Shown piece by piece: positions 1-5,061 of a DNA stretch of 5,061 bases. The DNA lies in the NCBI GenBank assembly GCA_015657395.1, contig JADLKI010000008.1, positions 133,726-138,786 on the forward strand, written 5' to 3'. The notes under the pieces were generated by a model. It was not told the DNA's origin and did no database searches. It saw only the letters and a list, made by a program, of their open reading frames with translations. Made by a program: the position numbers and the translations under genes. The DNA comes from Spirochaetales bacterium. GTDB taxonomy: Bacteria; Spirochaetota; Spirochaetia; Treponematales; Rectinemataceae. Numbering within the stretch: the first letter of the stretch is position 1; every line of letters starts with the position of its first letter.

Positions 1-384
1 GTTGCTCGAAAGGCGGGCAAACTCCGTCACCACAACAAAAGGCAGAGCCGAGGTGCCCAAAAGATAGGTCAGGCGCGGACAAAACTTGGGCACGAACGCG
101 AGCGCCGCAGCCCAGAACAGCCATATGGGCAGATAATAGGCCGCCCACGAAAAGACGTTCAGCAGGACCTTGCCCGGCACGACAAGCGGTTCCCAAATCG
201 CAGGAAAGTGCGTCCACAGAAGCATGGAAAGCAGGGCCACTATCCCCGCGGCCGTAAACAGGAGAGCCGCAATGCCCCGGGCGCTCTTCAGCGACGAACG
301 CGAAGCCGATGCGCGGCGCACCGCTTTTTTTGCTACGACTACCGAGGCTTTGGGCTGAGATTTCTTCTTTGCTTCCATGGGCAT
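1..384 (-). CDS. N-terminal part of a membrane protein, probably FtsK/SpoIIIE-type DNA translocase (partial)
   Basis: An open frame runs leftward from ATG at 384-382 to the window edge, 128 codons without a stop; the rest lies outside. A second in-frame ATG (378-376) is possible, but an AGG six bases before the first and an in-frame TAA just upstream favour the first. Residues 1-36 are rich in Lys, Arg, Ser and Ala (KKAVRRASASRSSLKSAR). Hydrophobic segments follow at about 38-56, 74-97 and 105-122. The second reads NVFSWAAYYLPIWLFWAAAL, resembling the Ala-Tyr-x-Leu-Pro segment in the four-helix membrane domain of FtsK. FtsK family proteins sit at the division septum and pump DNA during chromosome segregation. 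The diagnostic coiled linker and RecA-like motor with Walker motifs are beyond the edge, so the name is an inference from the membrane pattern only; another polytopic protein is possible. It diverges from the transport locus and is probably functionally unrelated. Confidence 0.45.
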   Translation of the reverse strand, partial: MPMEAKKKSQPKASVVVAKKAVRRASASRSSLKSARGIAALLFTAAGIVALLSMLLWTHFPAIWEPLVVPGKVLLNVFSWAAYYLPIWLFWAAALAFVPKFCPRLTYLLGTSALPFVVVTEFARLSSN

Positions 385-401
385 ACCAATCCTGGGTAAT
401 T

Positions 402-448
402 ATCGGCATTTTCAGGCCCGGGCGTTACGCTCCGGACGAATTGCCGAT
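402..448. repeat. Nested inverted repeat in the divergent intergenic region
   Basis: ATCGGCA at 402-408 is the exact reverse complement of TGCCGAT at 442-448. Between them lies a smaller hairpin around GGGCG-TTA-CGCTC (about 419-432, one G-T pair). The element lies just upstream of the leftward gene's start and left of the rightward promoter. It could be an operator or a structured leader of the leftward gene, but seven-base arms with a 33-base gap can arise by chance. Confidence 0.3.
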
Positions 449-471
449 CACCGACTGTTCAGGAATTTCAA

Positions 472-500
472 TTGACAGCGGGTGTTGTCGGGGTTAGAGT
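472..500 (+). promoter_or_regulatory. Sigma-70-like promoter of the AraC-type regulator gene
   Basis: A perfect -35 box TTGACA (472-477) is followed after 17 bases by TAGAGT (495-500), matching TATAAT at four of six positions including the leading TA and final T. Transcription would start near 507 and give a leader of about 35 bases before the ATG at 542. The promoter overlaps the GTG at 482, the first in-frame start of the long open frame, which argues that translation starts at 542 instead. Confidence 0.5.
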
Positions 501-541
501 TCTATGCATTCAAAGTCTTTCACGGTTTCACGGGTTCCGGG

Positions 542-1585
542 ATGAAAGATAGAAAACTCTTCGTACGATTCTTCAATCTATTTTTCATATCGATTTTTAT
601 GCTTTTTCTCGCGAATTCAGCTCTGCTCCTCTACCTTTCGAACAAGGACCTTGTCAACGCCGGCAGAGAATACTACAGCCAAAAAGCTGAAAACATATCC
701 CAGAGACTCGATGATTCCCTTCTGATGCCTCTGTCCGGAATAGTCTTTGACCAGTTCGGGTCCTTTCAGAGCTCTTCGATGATGAATTTTCTCATCTACG
801 AAAAGCACGACGAATTCGCCAACGACCTGTCCCGCGAAATTACGACTGAGATTCTCAGACACGAATGGCTGAAAAGCATCATAGTCTACAGGGAAGACGG
901 CCGGATCATAACCGACCGGAGCATGAGAAAAAGCATCGATGACAGCTTCCAGGGGACTCAGCTCCAGGGAATCATAAACTGCATCATCAAAAAAAACAAT
1001 GTGAGCGGCTGGATTTCTCCGGCGATGCTGAACTATGACATGGAAAAAGTTCTTATGTATTACATAAAATACCCAATAACCAATCCTCTGCGGAATCGCG
1101 GCATAATTCTCTATGTAATCGATTCGTCTTTTCTCGCAGACGAAATAAGAAAATCCATCGACCCTGCCGTGGCGAGACTGATGATAGAAGACGATATCGG
1201 CCAAATACTGTTCAGTTACGGAAACCACAGAATACCGGCATGGATAAACGCGACACGGCCGGAAAAGCTTGAGACGACGACACTGTGGAAAGGAAACGAC
1301 AGGACATGGCAGGTCATCTGGAAGCCCTTGCCCAGTCAGAAGATTTCACTGGCCTTAGTCGTATCGTCGACATTGTTTCAAAGAAATCTGCTCTATTCCC
1401 AGAGACTCAATTTTGCCCTCGCGCTCCTGTTTTTCGTGGGCTTGCCATCTACCTCCTGTTCATCAAGAGCCATGTGCATAACCCCTCGCGAAGGCGATGG
1501 ACGCGCTGCGCAGCATGGTCCACGACAGCGGACACAGCGCAAAGAGGAGTACATTGAGGTCAGACACGGCAAAAATTGTCGATGA
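542..1585 (+). CDS. N-terminal sensor portion of the AraC-type regulator (frame up to the first frameshift)
   Basis: This frame starts at ATG 542 (MKDRKLFVRFFNLFFISIF) and stops at 1583-1585, but only residues 1-300 look genuine; the remaining 48 or so are out-of-frame sequence. A short basic start and a hydrophobic helix (about 10-31) act as an uncleaved membrane anchor. Residues 32-288 form a soluble extracytoplasmic region opening with a helical stretch (NAGREYYSQKAENISQRLDD) and carrying strand patterns such as WLKSIIVYREDGRIITD (109-125) and RGIILYVIDSSFLADEIR (186-203). That layout fits a dCache-like ligand sensor, although I see no ligand-contact motif that would name the signal. The region ends with the start of the second membrane helix at about 289. 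An in-frame GTG at 482 would add 20 residues but lies inside the predicted promoter. The upstream GGG run at 539-541 is a poor ribosome site, suggesting low expression, usual for regulators. Confidence 0.65.
   Translation: MKDRKLFVRFFNLFFISIFMLFLANSALLLYLSNKDLVNAGREYYSQKAENISQRLDDSLLMPLSGIVFDQFGSFQSSSMMNFLIYEKHDEFANDLSREITTEILRHEWLKSIIVYREDGRIITDRSMRKSIDDSFQGTQLQGIINCIIKKNNVSGWISPAMLNYDMEKVLMYYIKYPITNPLRNRGIILYVIDSSFLADEIRKSIDPAVARLMIEDDIGQILFSYGNHRIPAWINATRPEKLETTTLWKGNDRTWQVIWKPLPSQKISLALVVSSTLFQRNLLYSQRLNFALALLFFVGLPSTSCSSRAMCITPREGDGRAAQHGPRQRTQRKEEYIEVRHGKNCR
1430..1491 (+). other. Double frameshift zone in the regulator gene
   Basis: Coding sense passes from one frame to a second near 1430-1441 and to the third between 1482 and 1491. 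The final frame has a TAA at 1479-1481, which pins the second junction to the right of 1481. Adding a C to the CCCC at 1482-1485 gives Asn-Pro-Leu-Ala-Lys-Ala-Met, matching the Pro-Leu pattern of HAMP-type linkers. Adding a G at 1438-1440 gives Phe-Val-Gly-Leu-Ala-Ile-Tyr-Leu-Leu, which completes the second membrane helix. Both changes are single-base losses in homopolymers. Confidence 0.75.
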
Positions 1586-2732
1586 GAACAGAAATCTCAT
1601 CGCCTACCGCTTTGTCATCAATCTGATCACGGAAGGCCTGGAAAAGAAGGATTTTGTCCACATCTGCGAAATCCTCGGTATACGCTACTGCAACTTTCCC
1701 TTTCATGTGATCCTGATAGAGCACAACCTGCTCTCTCTGCAAAATGCGAGCTGGGAAACAAGGGAGCTGGAAGAGGAGTGTTTACAGCGACAGTGGGAAG
1801 CGAATATGCCGGCGGACAGGACTTTATCCATTCGTTACCCTGCCGGAGGATTGGTCTGCCTCTTTTTTGTCGACTCTGCCTGCACACTTCCGATCGGGGC
1901 CCTGTTCAGGCACGCACACAAGACGCAATCCAACATTGTGTTCTCCAATGCCCTGACGGAAACTGCCGATTTTCCGAAGACCTACGACACCCTCGTCAAG
2001 ATTCTGGACAAAAAGCTCTATTACGGCTATGGCAATGTGTTTTCGCCGGAGGACACACACAGCCTCGCCTGCAAGGCTTTTGCCATGGAGCCGCTCAAAG
2101 GATTCCTGCTGGGGGACCGCTACCAGGAGTTTAAAACCGTCCTGATCAGTGATCTGAAAAGGATGGAAAAAGACGGCTTCCCGCCCGTAATAATGCGGGA
2201 CTATTTCGTCCACATATCGGAACTCATCAGCGAAACATACCAGAAAAAGGCCAGAAATAAGGACAACCCCGAACTGTCGCATGTAATCATGAGGGAGGAA
2301 GTGCAGAAACTTGTCGGGATAGGAGAGTTCGTTGAATGGGCAGATGAAAAAATCCAGATACTGAAAGGCTCCGTTCAGTGTTCAAGAGAAGAGACCAACA
2401 GGGAACTCGTCCAACAGATAAAGGAATTCATTGCCCTTTCCATCGACAGAAACATTACCCAGGACATGGTGGCGGAACATTTTGGGATCAGCTCCGGCTA
2501 CCTCAGCCGCCTCTTCAGGGAATACAGTGCGGAAGGTTTCAGCGTCTACCTTAAGGAATGCAAGCTGCAGGAAGCTGCCAGGCAGATAAAGGAGAAAGAG
2601 TGCGACTCCGTGGCCGGCCTCGCCTGGAAGCTGGGCTATTCGTCCGTGGCGTATTTTTCGCGCCAATTCAAAAAACGATTCGGCCTTCTGCCCCATGAGT
2701 ACGCGAAGCGCCCCGAGAAAATCCTGGACTGA
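1497..2732 (+). CDS. C-terminal portion of the AraC-type regulator with double helix-turn-helix DNA-binding domain
   Basis: This 411-residue frame begins at an ATG that is probably internal to the full gene; the GAAGG before it is only two bases away, too close for good initiation. Residues about 30-180 form a mixed alpha/beta cytoplasmic region (for example IRYCNFPFHVILIEH, GLVCLFFVD), which may be the degenerate GGDEF-like fold found in CdaR/YesN-style regulators; that assignment is tentative. Residues about 303-403 are a clear AraC/XylS domain. The first HTH is NITQDMVAEHFGISSGYLSRLF, shown here as its start NITQDMVAEHFG (319-330) and its recognition helix SSGYLSRLF (332-340). The second is VAGLAWKLGYSSVAYFSRQF (372-391), followed by the signature FKKRFGLLPHEY, with Leu where the family usually has Thr before Pro. 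Such domains bind paired direct-repeat half-sites and activate transcription. The likely target is the promoter of the binding-protein gene, whose coding region begins 97 bases after the stop. Confidence 0.85.
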   Translation: MDALRSMVHDSGHSAKRSTLRSDTAKIVDENRNLIAYRFVINLITEGLEKKDFVHICEILGIRYCNFPFHVILIEHNLLSLQNASWETRELEEECLQRQWEANMPADRTLSIRYPAGGLVCLFFVDSACTLPIGALFRHAHKTQSNIVFSNALTETADFPKTYDTLVKILDKKLYYGYGNVFSPEDTHSLACKAFAMEPLKGFLLGDRYQEFKTVLISDLKRMEKDGFPPVIMRDYFVHISELISETYQKKARNKDNPELSHVIMREEVQKLVGIGEFVEWADEKIQILKGSVQCSREETNRELVQQIKEFIALSIDRNITQDMVAEHFGISSGYLSRLFREYSAEGFSVYLKECKLQEAARQIKEKECDSVAGLAWKLGYSSVAYFSRQFKKRFGLLPHEYAKRPEKILD

Positions 2733-2774
2733 GGGCACATGAGAAAATTGCAATAAATGTCATCTTTTTCACAC

Positions 2775-2805
2775 TTGTCAGTTCATGCGATCACGGCCAG
2801 ATAAT
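2775..2805 (+). promoter_or_regulatory. Probable promoter of the sugar ABC operon
   Basis: TTGTCA (2775-2780, five of six to TTGACA) and GATAAT (2800-2805, five of six to TATAAT) are separated by 19 bases, two longer than ideal. A long spacer would make the promoter weak by itself and fits one that needs an activator such as the AraC-type protein encoded just upstream; that link is inference. The start point would fall near 2812, giving a very short leader. I see no convincing pair of direct-repeat operator half-sites; GTCA recurs at 2759-2762 and 2777-2780 but is too short to call. Confidence 0.4.
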
Positions 2806-2816
2806 GCTTCATCTAA

Positions 2817-2824
2817 AGAGGAGG
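2817..2824 (+). promoter_or_regulatory. Strong Shine-Dalgarno that fixes the binding-protein start
   Basis: AGAGGAGG ends five bases before ATG 2830. It is the best ribosome site for a complete gene in the window and decides the start: the more distal in-frame ATG at 2785 has no such site, lies upstream of the predicted -10 box and would put a hydrophilic tail before the signal peptide. Confidence 0.85.
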
Positions 2825-2829
2825 AAAAG

Positions 2830-4092
2830 ATGATCAAGAAGAACAGAATTGTGTTCCTCGTAAGCCTGATGATTCTGGCTTTGATCTTGCCGGTTATGGC
2901 GCAGAGCGACAACGCCGTGGAGCTGAACACCCTGGAAGGTCCCAGCCACGTCCAGTTTCTTGCCCAGCGTTTTCAGGAACTTGCAGACGCAAAGAACATC
3001 AAAGTCAACCTGAATGTCCTTCCCTATGGACGGGACGCCGTGCTGAAGCTCGTCGCTTCCTTCATGGCGGGAGGGAGCCAGTATGACGTATTTGTCCTGG
3101 ACTGTGTCGATGTGGCCCGGTATGCATCGGCCGGATGGCTCTATCCGATCGACGATCTGGTCCCCGATTCCTACCGGAAGGACATCATTCCCTTTGCGAA
3201 GGAAGGCATGATGTATCAGGGCAAATGGTATGGCCTCCCCTGGTCGTCAGAGTGGAAATCCTTCATCTATAACACCAGCATGCTCCAAAAAGAAGGATTG
3301 AAGGAATTCCCGAAGACATGGCGTGATGTAGTGGCCTACAGCCAGAAATTGCAGAAGGGCAAGGTGGTAAAATATGCGACGGCCTTCTCCTGGGCCCAGA
3401 AAGAATGCCTGATCTGTGATTTCGTCGCATTGGCCGCCACATTCGGGGGCAACTTCTTCGATGACAATCTCAATCCGCTGTTCAACAAGGGCGGTGCCGT
3501 CGACGCGCTGCAGTGGATGATCGACAGTATTTACACTTACAAGATTGTCGATCCGGCATCGCTGATGTGGACGGAGGACGATGTTCAGGCAGCCATGAAA
3601 CAGGGCGATATTGCCTATTCGCTGTCGTGGGGGAACCCGCTGGTCCGAATGAACAATCCGGACGAATCCAAGGTTGTCGGGCAGGTGGAAATAGGAATGA
3701 TGCCCTCCGTGGACGGCAAGCATCCCTACACTGTCGCCGGACCCATGGGATACGCAATAAGCAAGAATACCAAGCATCCCAAAGAAGCCTGGGAATTCAT
3801 AAAATTCATGGCCGGACCGGAAGGCTCCCGCATAGGGCTCGAGAGAGAAGGATACCCTGCCGGATGGAAATCCGTCATCGAGGATCCCCAGATCCAGAAC
3901 AAATTCCCCGAGTTAAAGAAGATGGCGCTCCAGTCCCAATACATCGTCAACCGACCCGCCGTTCCCTGGTATGGCGAGTTCAGCGTCATGCTGGCCGAAG
4001 AGCTCCACAAGGCGCTGACCGGCAAGATGACCGCGCAACAGGCTCTGGATGAAGCCGTTGCGAAGACTCTGGAAATCAAGAAAGCGTATTAG
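2830..4092 (+). CDS. Sugar-type ABC transporter extracellular substrate-binding protein (SBP family 1)
   Basis: A 420-residue protein of the MalE/UgpB-like binding proteins that capture a carbohydrate outside the inner membrane and deliver it to a CUT1-type permease. Residues 1-24 are a signal peptide: basic start MIKKNR, hydrophobic core VFLVSLMILALILP, then VMA and predicted cleavage before Gln25. There is no lipobox cysteine, so the mature protein (about 396 aa) should be soluble in the periplasm. Family features are visible in order: YDVFVLD with YASAGWLYPIDDL (85-110), GKWYGLPWSS and FIYNTSML (131-152), GDIAYSLSWG (259-268), YTVAGPMGYAISKN (300-313) followed by AWEFIKFMAGPEG (320-332), and a C-terminal helix region (AEELHKALTGKMTAQQALDEA). 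Length is typical. Several Trp and Tyr residues (W137, W142, W188, W267, W380, Y381) could stack on sugar rings, but the substrate cannot be named. It follows its regulator and precedes the permease by 91 bases. Confidence 0.92.
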   Translation: MIKKNRIVFLVSLMILALILPVMAQSDNAVELNTLEGPSHVQFLAQRFQELADAKNIKVNLNVLPYGRDAVLKLVASFMAGGSQYDVFVLDCVDVARYASAGWLYPIDDLVPDSYRKDIIPFAKEGMMYQGKWYGLPWSSEWKSFIYNTSMLQKEGLKEFPKTWRDVVAYSQKLQKGKVVKYATAFSWAQKECLICDFVALAATFGGNFFDDNLNPLFNKGGAVDALQWMIDSIYTYKIVDPASLMWTEDDVQAAMKQGDIAYSLSWGNPLVRMNNPDESKVVGQVEIGMMPSVDGKHPYTVAGPMGYAISKNTKHPKEAWEFIKFMAGPEGSRIGLEREGYPAGWKSVIEDPQIQNKFPELKKMALQSQYIVNRPAVPWYGEFSVMLAEELHKALTGKMTAQQALDEAVAKTLEIKKAY

Positions 4093-4114
4093 TGCACATT
4101 CAGATTGCAGAGGA

Positions 4115-4143
4115 GGCAGCCGATGGGGTTCCTGTCGGCTGCC
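4115..4143 (+). terminator. Hairpin after the binding-protein gene: intra-operon partial terminator or mRNA-stabilising stem
   Basis: GGCAGCCGA (4115-4123) pairs perfectly with TCGGCTGCC (4135-4143) across an 11-base loop, and TTTT follows at 4144-4147. A nine-pair, GC-rich stem with only four T residues suggests incomplete termination. Placed 22 bases after the binding-protein stop and 40 bases before the permease start, it would keep the upstream message abundant relative to the transporter message, a common arrangement in sugar ABC operons. Confidence 0.6.
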
Positions 4144-4183
4144 TTTTACAAACCGAGGTCGCCGCTGAGGGAGTGTCCGGTCA

Positions 4184-5061
4184 ATGAAGAAAAAATCGCT
4201 GTCTCTCACCGCAAAAGACAGAAGACTGGGTCTTATGCTTCTGTTGCCGTCAATCATAATTTTATGCGCCGTCATTGTGTATCCGATGGGACACTCGCTC
4301 TGGCTCAGCTTTCAGAACCTGAACATCAGCAATCCTGCACGGGGGCGCCAATATGTGGGGTTTCAAAATTACCTCGAAGTGCTGCGTTCCGATGACTGGT
4401 GGCTGTCCCTTCTGAGGATTCTGTATTTTGTCGCGGCAGACCTCCTGGTCGGTATTTCACTTGGCCTTGGAATAGCGCTCCTTCTCAACAAAGAGAGAAA
4501 AGGCAAGGGTGTCATACTGGCAATAATAGTGTTCCCGTATGTATTGGCTCCTATTGTCAATTCGCTCATATGGAAACTCATCTATGACCCCAATTACGGA
4601 TTTCTCAACGGACTTTTGATGCAGCTTGGCATCATCAAAGACTATGTGCCATGGCTCGCAAAACCAACGCTGGCGATCGTCATGCTGATTATCGCCAACC
4701 TCTGGCAGGGCACTCCATTTTCAATAGTGTTGTTTTTGGCGGGTCTCAAATCGATACCCAGGGAAGAATACGAGGCCGCCGCCATCGACGGGGCATCCAA
4801 ATCGGCCTCCTTCAAATACATAACGATCCCGCATCTTTGGCCAATCATCTATATGAACGTCGTCATGAAAACAATACTGACCTTCAAACTGTTCGATATC
4901 ATCTACTCCCTCACCGGAGGCGGTCCCGGCGGCAGCACGACTGTGGTGAGCATGCTTATCTACCGGGAAACCTTCGAGTATATGAAATTCGGCCAGGGCG
5001 CTGCCATGAGTTTTCTGCTTTTGATTCTGGTTCTCCTTTTGGTCGTCATATATTCGCGGAT
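4184..5061 (+). CDS. CUT1-type sugar ABC transporter permease, MalF/UgpA-like (right end cut off)
   Basis: Translation from ATG 4184 gives 292 codons and remains open at the window end; such permeases usually have about 290-320 residues, so little is missing. It forms one half of the inner-membrane channel that carries the sugar delivered by the binding protein. The start MKKKSLSLTAKDRRLG followed by LMLLLPSIIILCAVIVYP (17-34) is the classic cytoplasmic tail and first helix of MalF/UgpA-like permeases. Further helices lie at about 77-101, 109-130, 161-187, 217-240 and 274-290. The EAA loop that docks onto the ATPase is present as EYEAAAIDGASKSASF with YITIP (195-216). LTGGGPGGSTTV (243-254) is typical of this permease type. 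A GAGGGAG ribosome site (4167-4173) sits ten bases from the ATG, farther than ideal. A second MalG/UgpE-like permease is expected downstream; the ATPase may be encoded elsewhere. Both are inference. Confidence 0.93.
   Translation, partial: MKKKSLSLTAKDRRLGLMLLLPSIIILCAVIVYPMGHSLWLSFQNLNISNPARGRQYVGFQNYLEVLRSDDWWLSLLRILYFVAADLLVGISLGLGIALLLNKERKGKGVILAIIVFPYVLAPIVNSLIWKLIYDPNYGFLNGLLMQLGIIKDYVPWLAKPTLAIVMLIIANLWQGTPFSIVLFLAGLKSIPREEYEAAAIDGASKSASFKYITIPHLWPIIYMNVVMKTILTFKLFDIIYSLTGGGPGGSTTVVSMLIYRETFEYMKFGQGAAMSFLLLILVLLLVVIYSR

Larger units (their letters stand above)
542..2732 (+). pseudogene. Membrane-anchored AraC-family transcriptional regulator, broken by two frameshifts (whole gene)
   Basis: Two open frames with a 48-base bridge in a third frame together spell one protein. 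The first frame ends sensibly at ...ALALLFFVG (to about 1440), the bridge reads GLAIYLLFIKSHVHNP (1438-1485), and the last frame starts AKAMDALRSMV (from 1488). Each junction needs one extra base: one G in the GGG at 1438-1440 (or a T in 1430-1434) and one C in the CCCC at 1482-1485. With both restored the protein is about 730 residues, a normal length for this class: TM helix 10-31, extracytoplasmic sensor 32-288, TM helix 289-309, HAMP-like linker with N-P-L from 314, cytoplasmic middle domain, and AraC double HTH at about 622-722. Proteins of this architecture are one-component receptors that control adjacent carbohydrate-uptake genes. Because both lesions lie in homopolymers and the rest of both frames looks well conserved, sequencing or assembly error is as likely as real inactivation. 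No strong Shine-Dalgarno precedes the start. Confidence 0.75.

Noticed and set aside
617..1228. 203-codon open frame on the minus strand inside the regulator gene
   Set aside because: It lies opposite a frame with clear membrane helices and sensor-like strands, has no recognisable domain, and is the kind of antisense opening common in such sequence.
1430..1491. Programmed ribosomal frameshifting as the explanation of the regulator's split frame
   Set aside because: Two separate shifts in one short stretch would be needed, and I see no classic slippery heptamer or clear downstream stimulatory stem; homopolymer indels explain it more simply.
1824..2282. Minus-strand frame of 152 codons, and a 123-codon one at 2382-2753
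   Set aside because: They are antisense to the clear cytoplasmic and HTH regions of the regulator and show no domain of their own.
2740..2771. Possible hairpin TGAGAAA with TTTTTCA as a terminator of the regulator gene
   Set aside because: The stem is AT-rich, has a G-T pair and an 18-base loop, and no T tract follows it, so it is too weak to call.
2785..2829. Upstream in-frame ATG that would lengthen the binding protein by 15 residues
   Set aside because: It has no ribosome site, lies upstream of the predicted -10 box, and would place charged residues before a normal signal peptide.
3247..3777. 176-codon minus-strand frame, and a 179-codon plus-strand frame at 3513-4052
   Set aside because: Both overlap the well-supported binding-protein gene in other frames and show no family features or ribosome sites.
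4123..4395. ATG six bases after AGGAGG opening a frame that runs into the permease gene in another frame
   Set aside because: The spacing looks like a real start, but the product has no recognisable features and runs out of frame over the permease. Joining the frames by deleting one A near 4190 is possible, yet the permease already has a canonical N-terminus at 4184.

Overview
The window suggests a chromosomal segment of a bacterium of moderate GC content with a double membrane and periplasm, possibly a spirochaete of the Treponema/Spirochaeta type. That guess rests on gene style (a membrane-anchored AraC-type regulator beside a sugar ABC operon, and a binding protein with a plain cleavable signal peptide). 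No rRNA or other taxonomic marker is present, so it is weak. Firmicutes such as Paenibacillus use the same regulator/transporter layout.

Layout. (1) Positions 1-384, minus strand: the first 128 codons of a membrane protein cut off by the left edge, best read as the N-terminal membrane region of an FtsK/SpoIIIE-type DNA translocase. (2) 385-541: a divergent intergenic region with a good sigma-70-like promoter for the rightward gene (TTGACA, 17 bp, TAGAGT) and a nested inverted repeat. (3) 542-2732, plus strand: one gene for a membrane-anchored AraC/XylS-family regulator (TM, extracytoplasmic sensor, TM, HAMP-like linker, cytoplasmic middle domain, double HTH). Its reading frame is broken twice, near 1430-1441 and 1482-1491, both next to short homopolymer runs. 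Restoring one base at each site gives a continuous protein of about 730 residues. (4) 2733-2829: a short intergenic region with a probable promoter and a strong Shine-Dalgarno. (5) 2830-4092: a sugar-type ABC transporter substrate-binding protein (420 aa, signal peptide). (6) 4093-4183: a gap holding a perfect 9-bp hairpin followed by TTTT. (7) 4184 to the right edge: a MalF/UgpA-type permease, 292 codons seen, cut by the window end.

How the genes work together (inference from family knowledge). The regulator would sense an extracellular or periplasmic ligand through its sensor domain and switch on the neighbouring CUT1-type uptake operon. The binding protein captures a carbohydrate and the permease, with a second permease expected just downstream, moves it inward using an ATPase that may be encoded elsewhere. 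The hairpin after the binding-protein gene probably gives more binding protein than permease. The substrate cannot be told from the sequence. The leftward FtsK-like gene appears unrelated to the transport locus.

I see no RNA gene, CRISPR array, insertion sequence, integrase or toxin/defence gene, and no convincing evidence of a wholly new system. The most noteworthy observation is the doubly frameshifted regulator. No gene-free stretch exceeds 300 bases.
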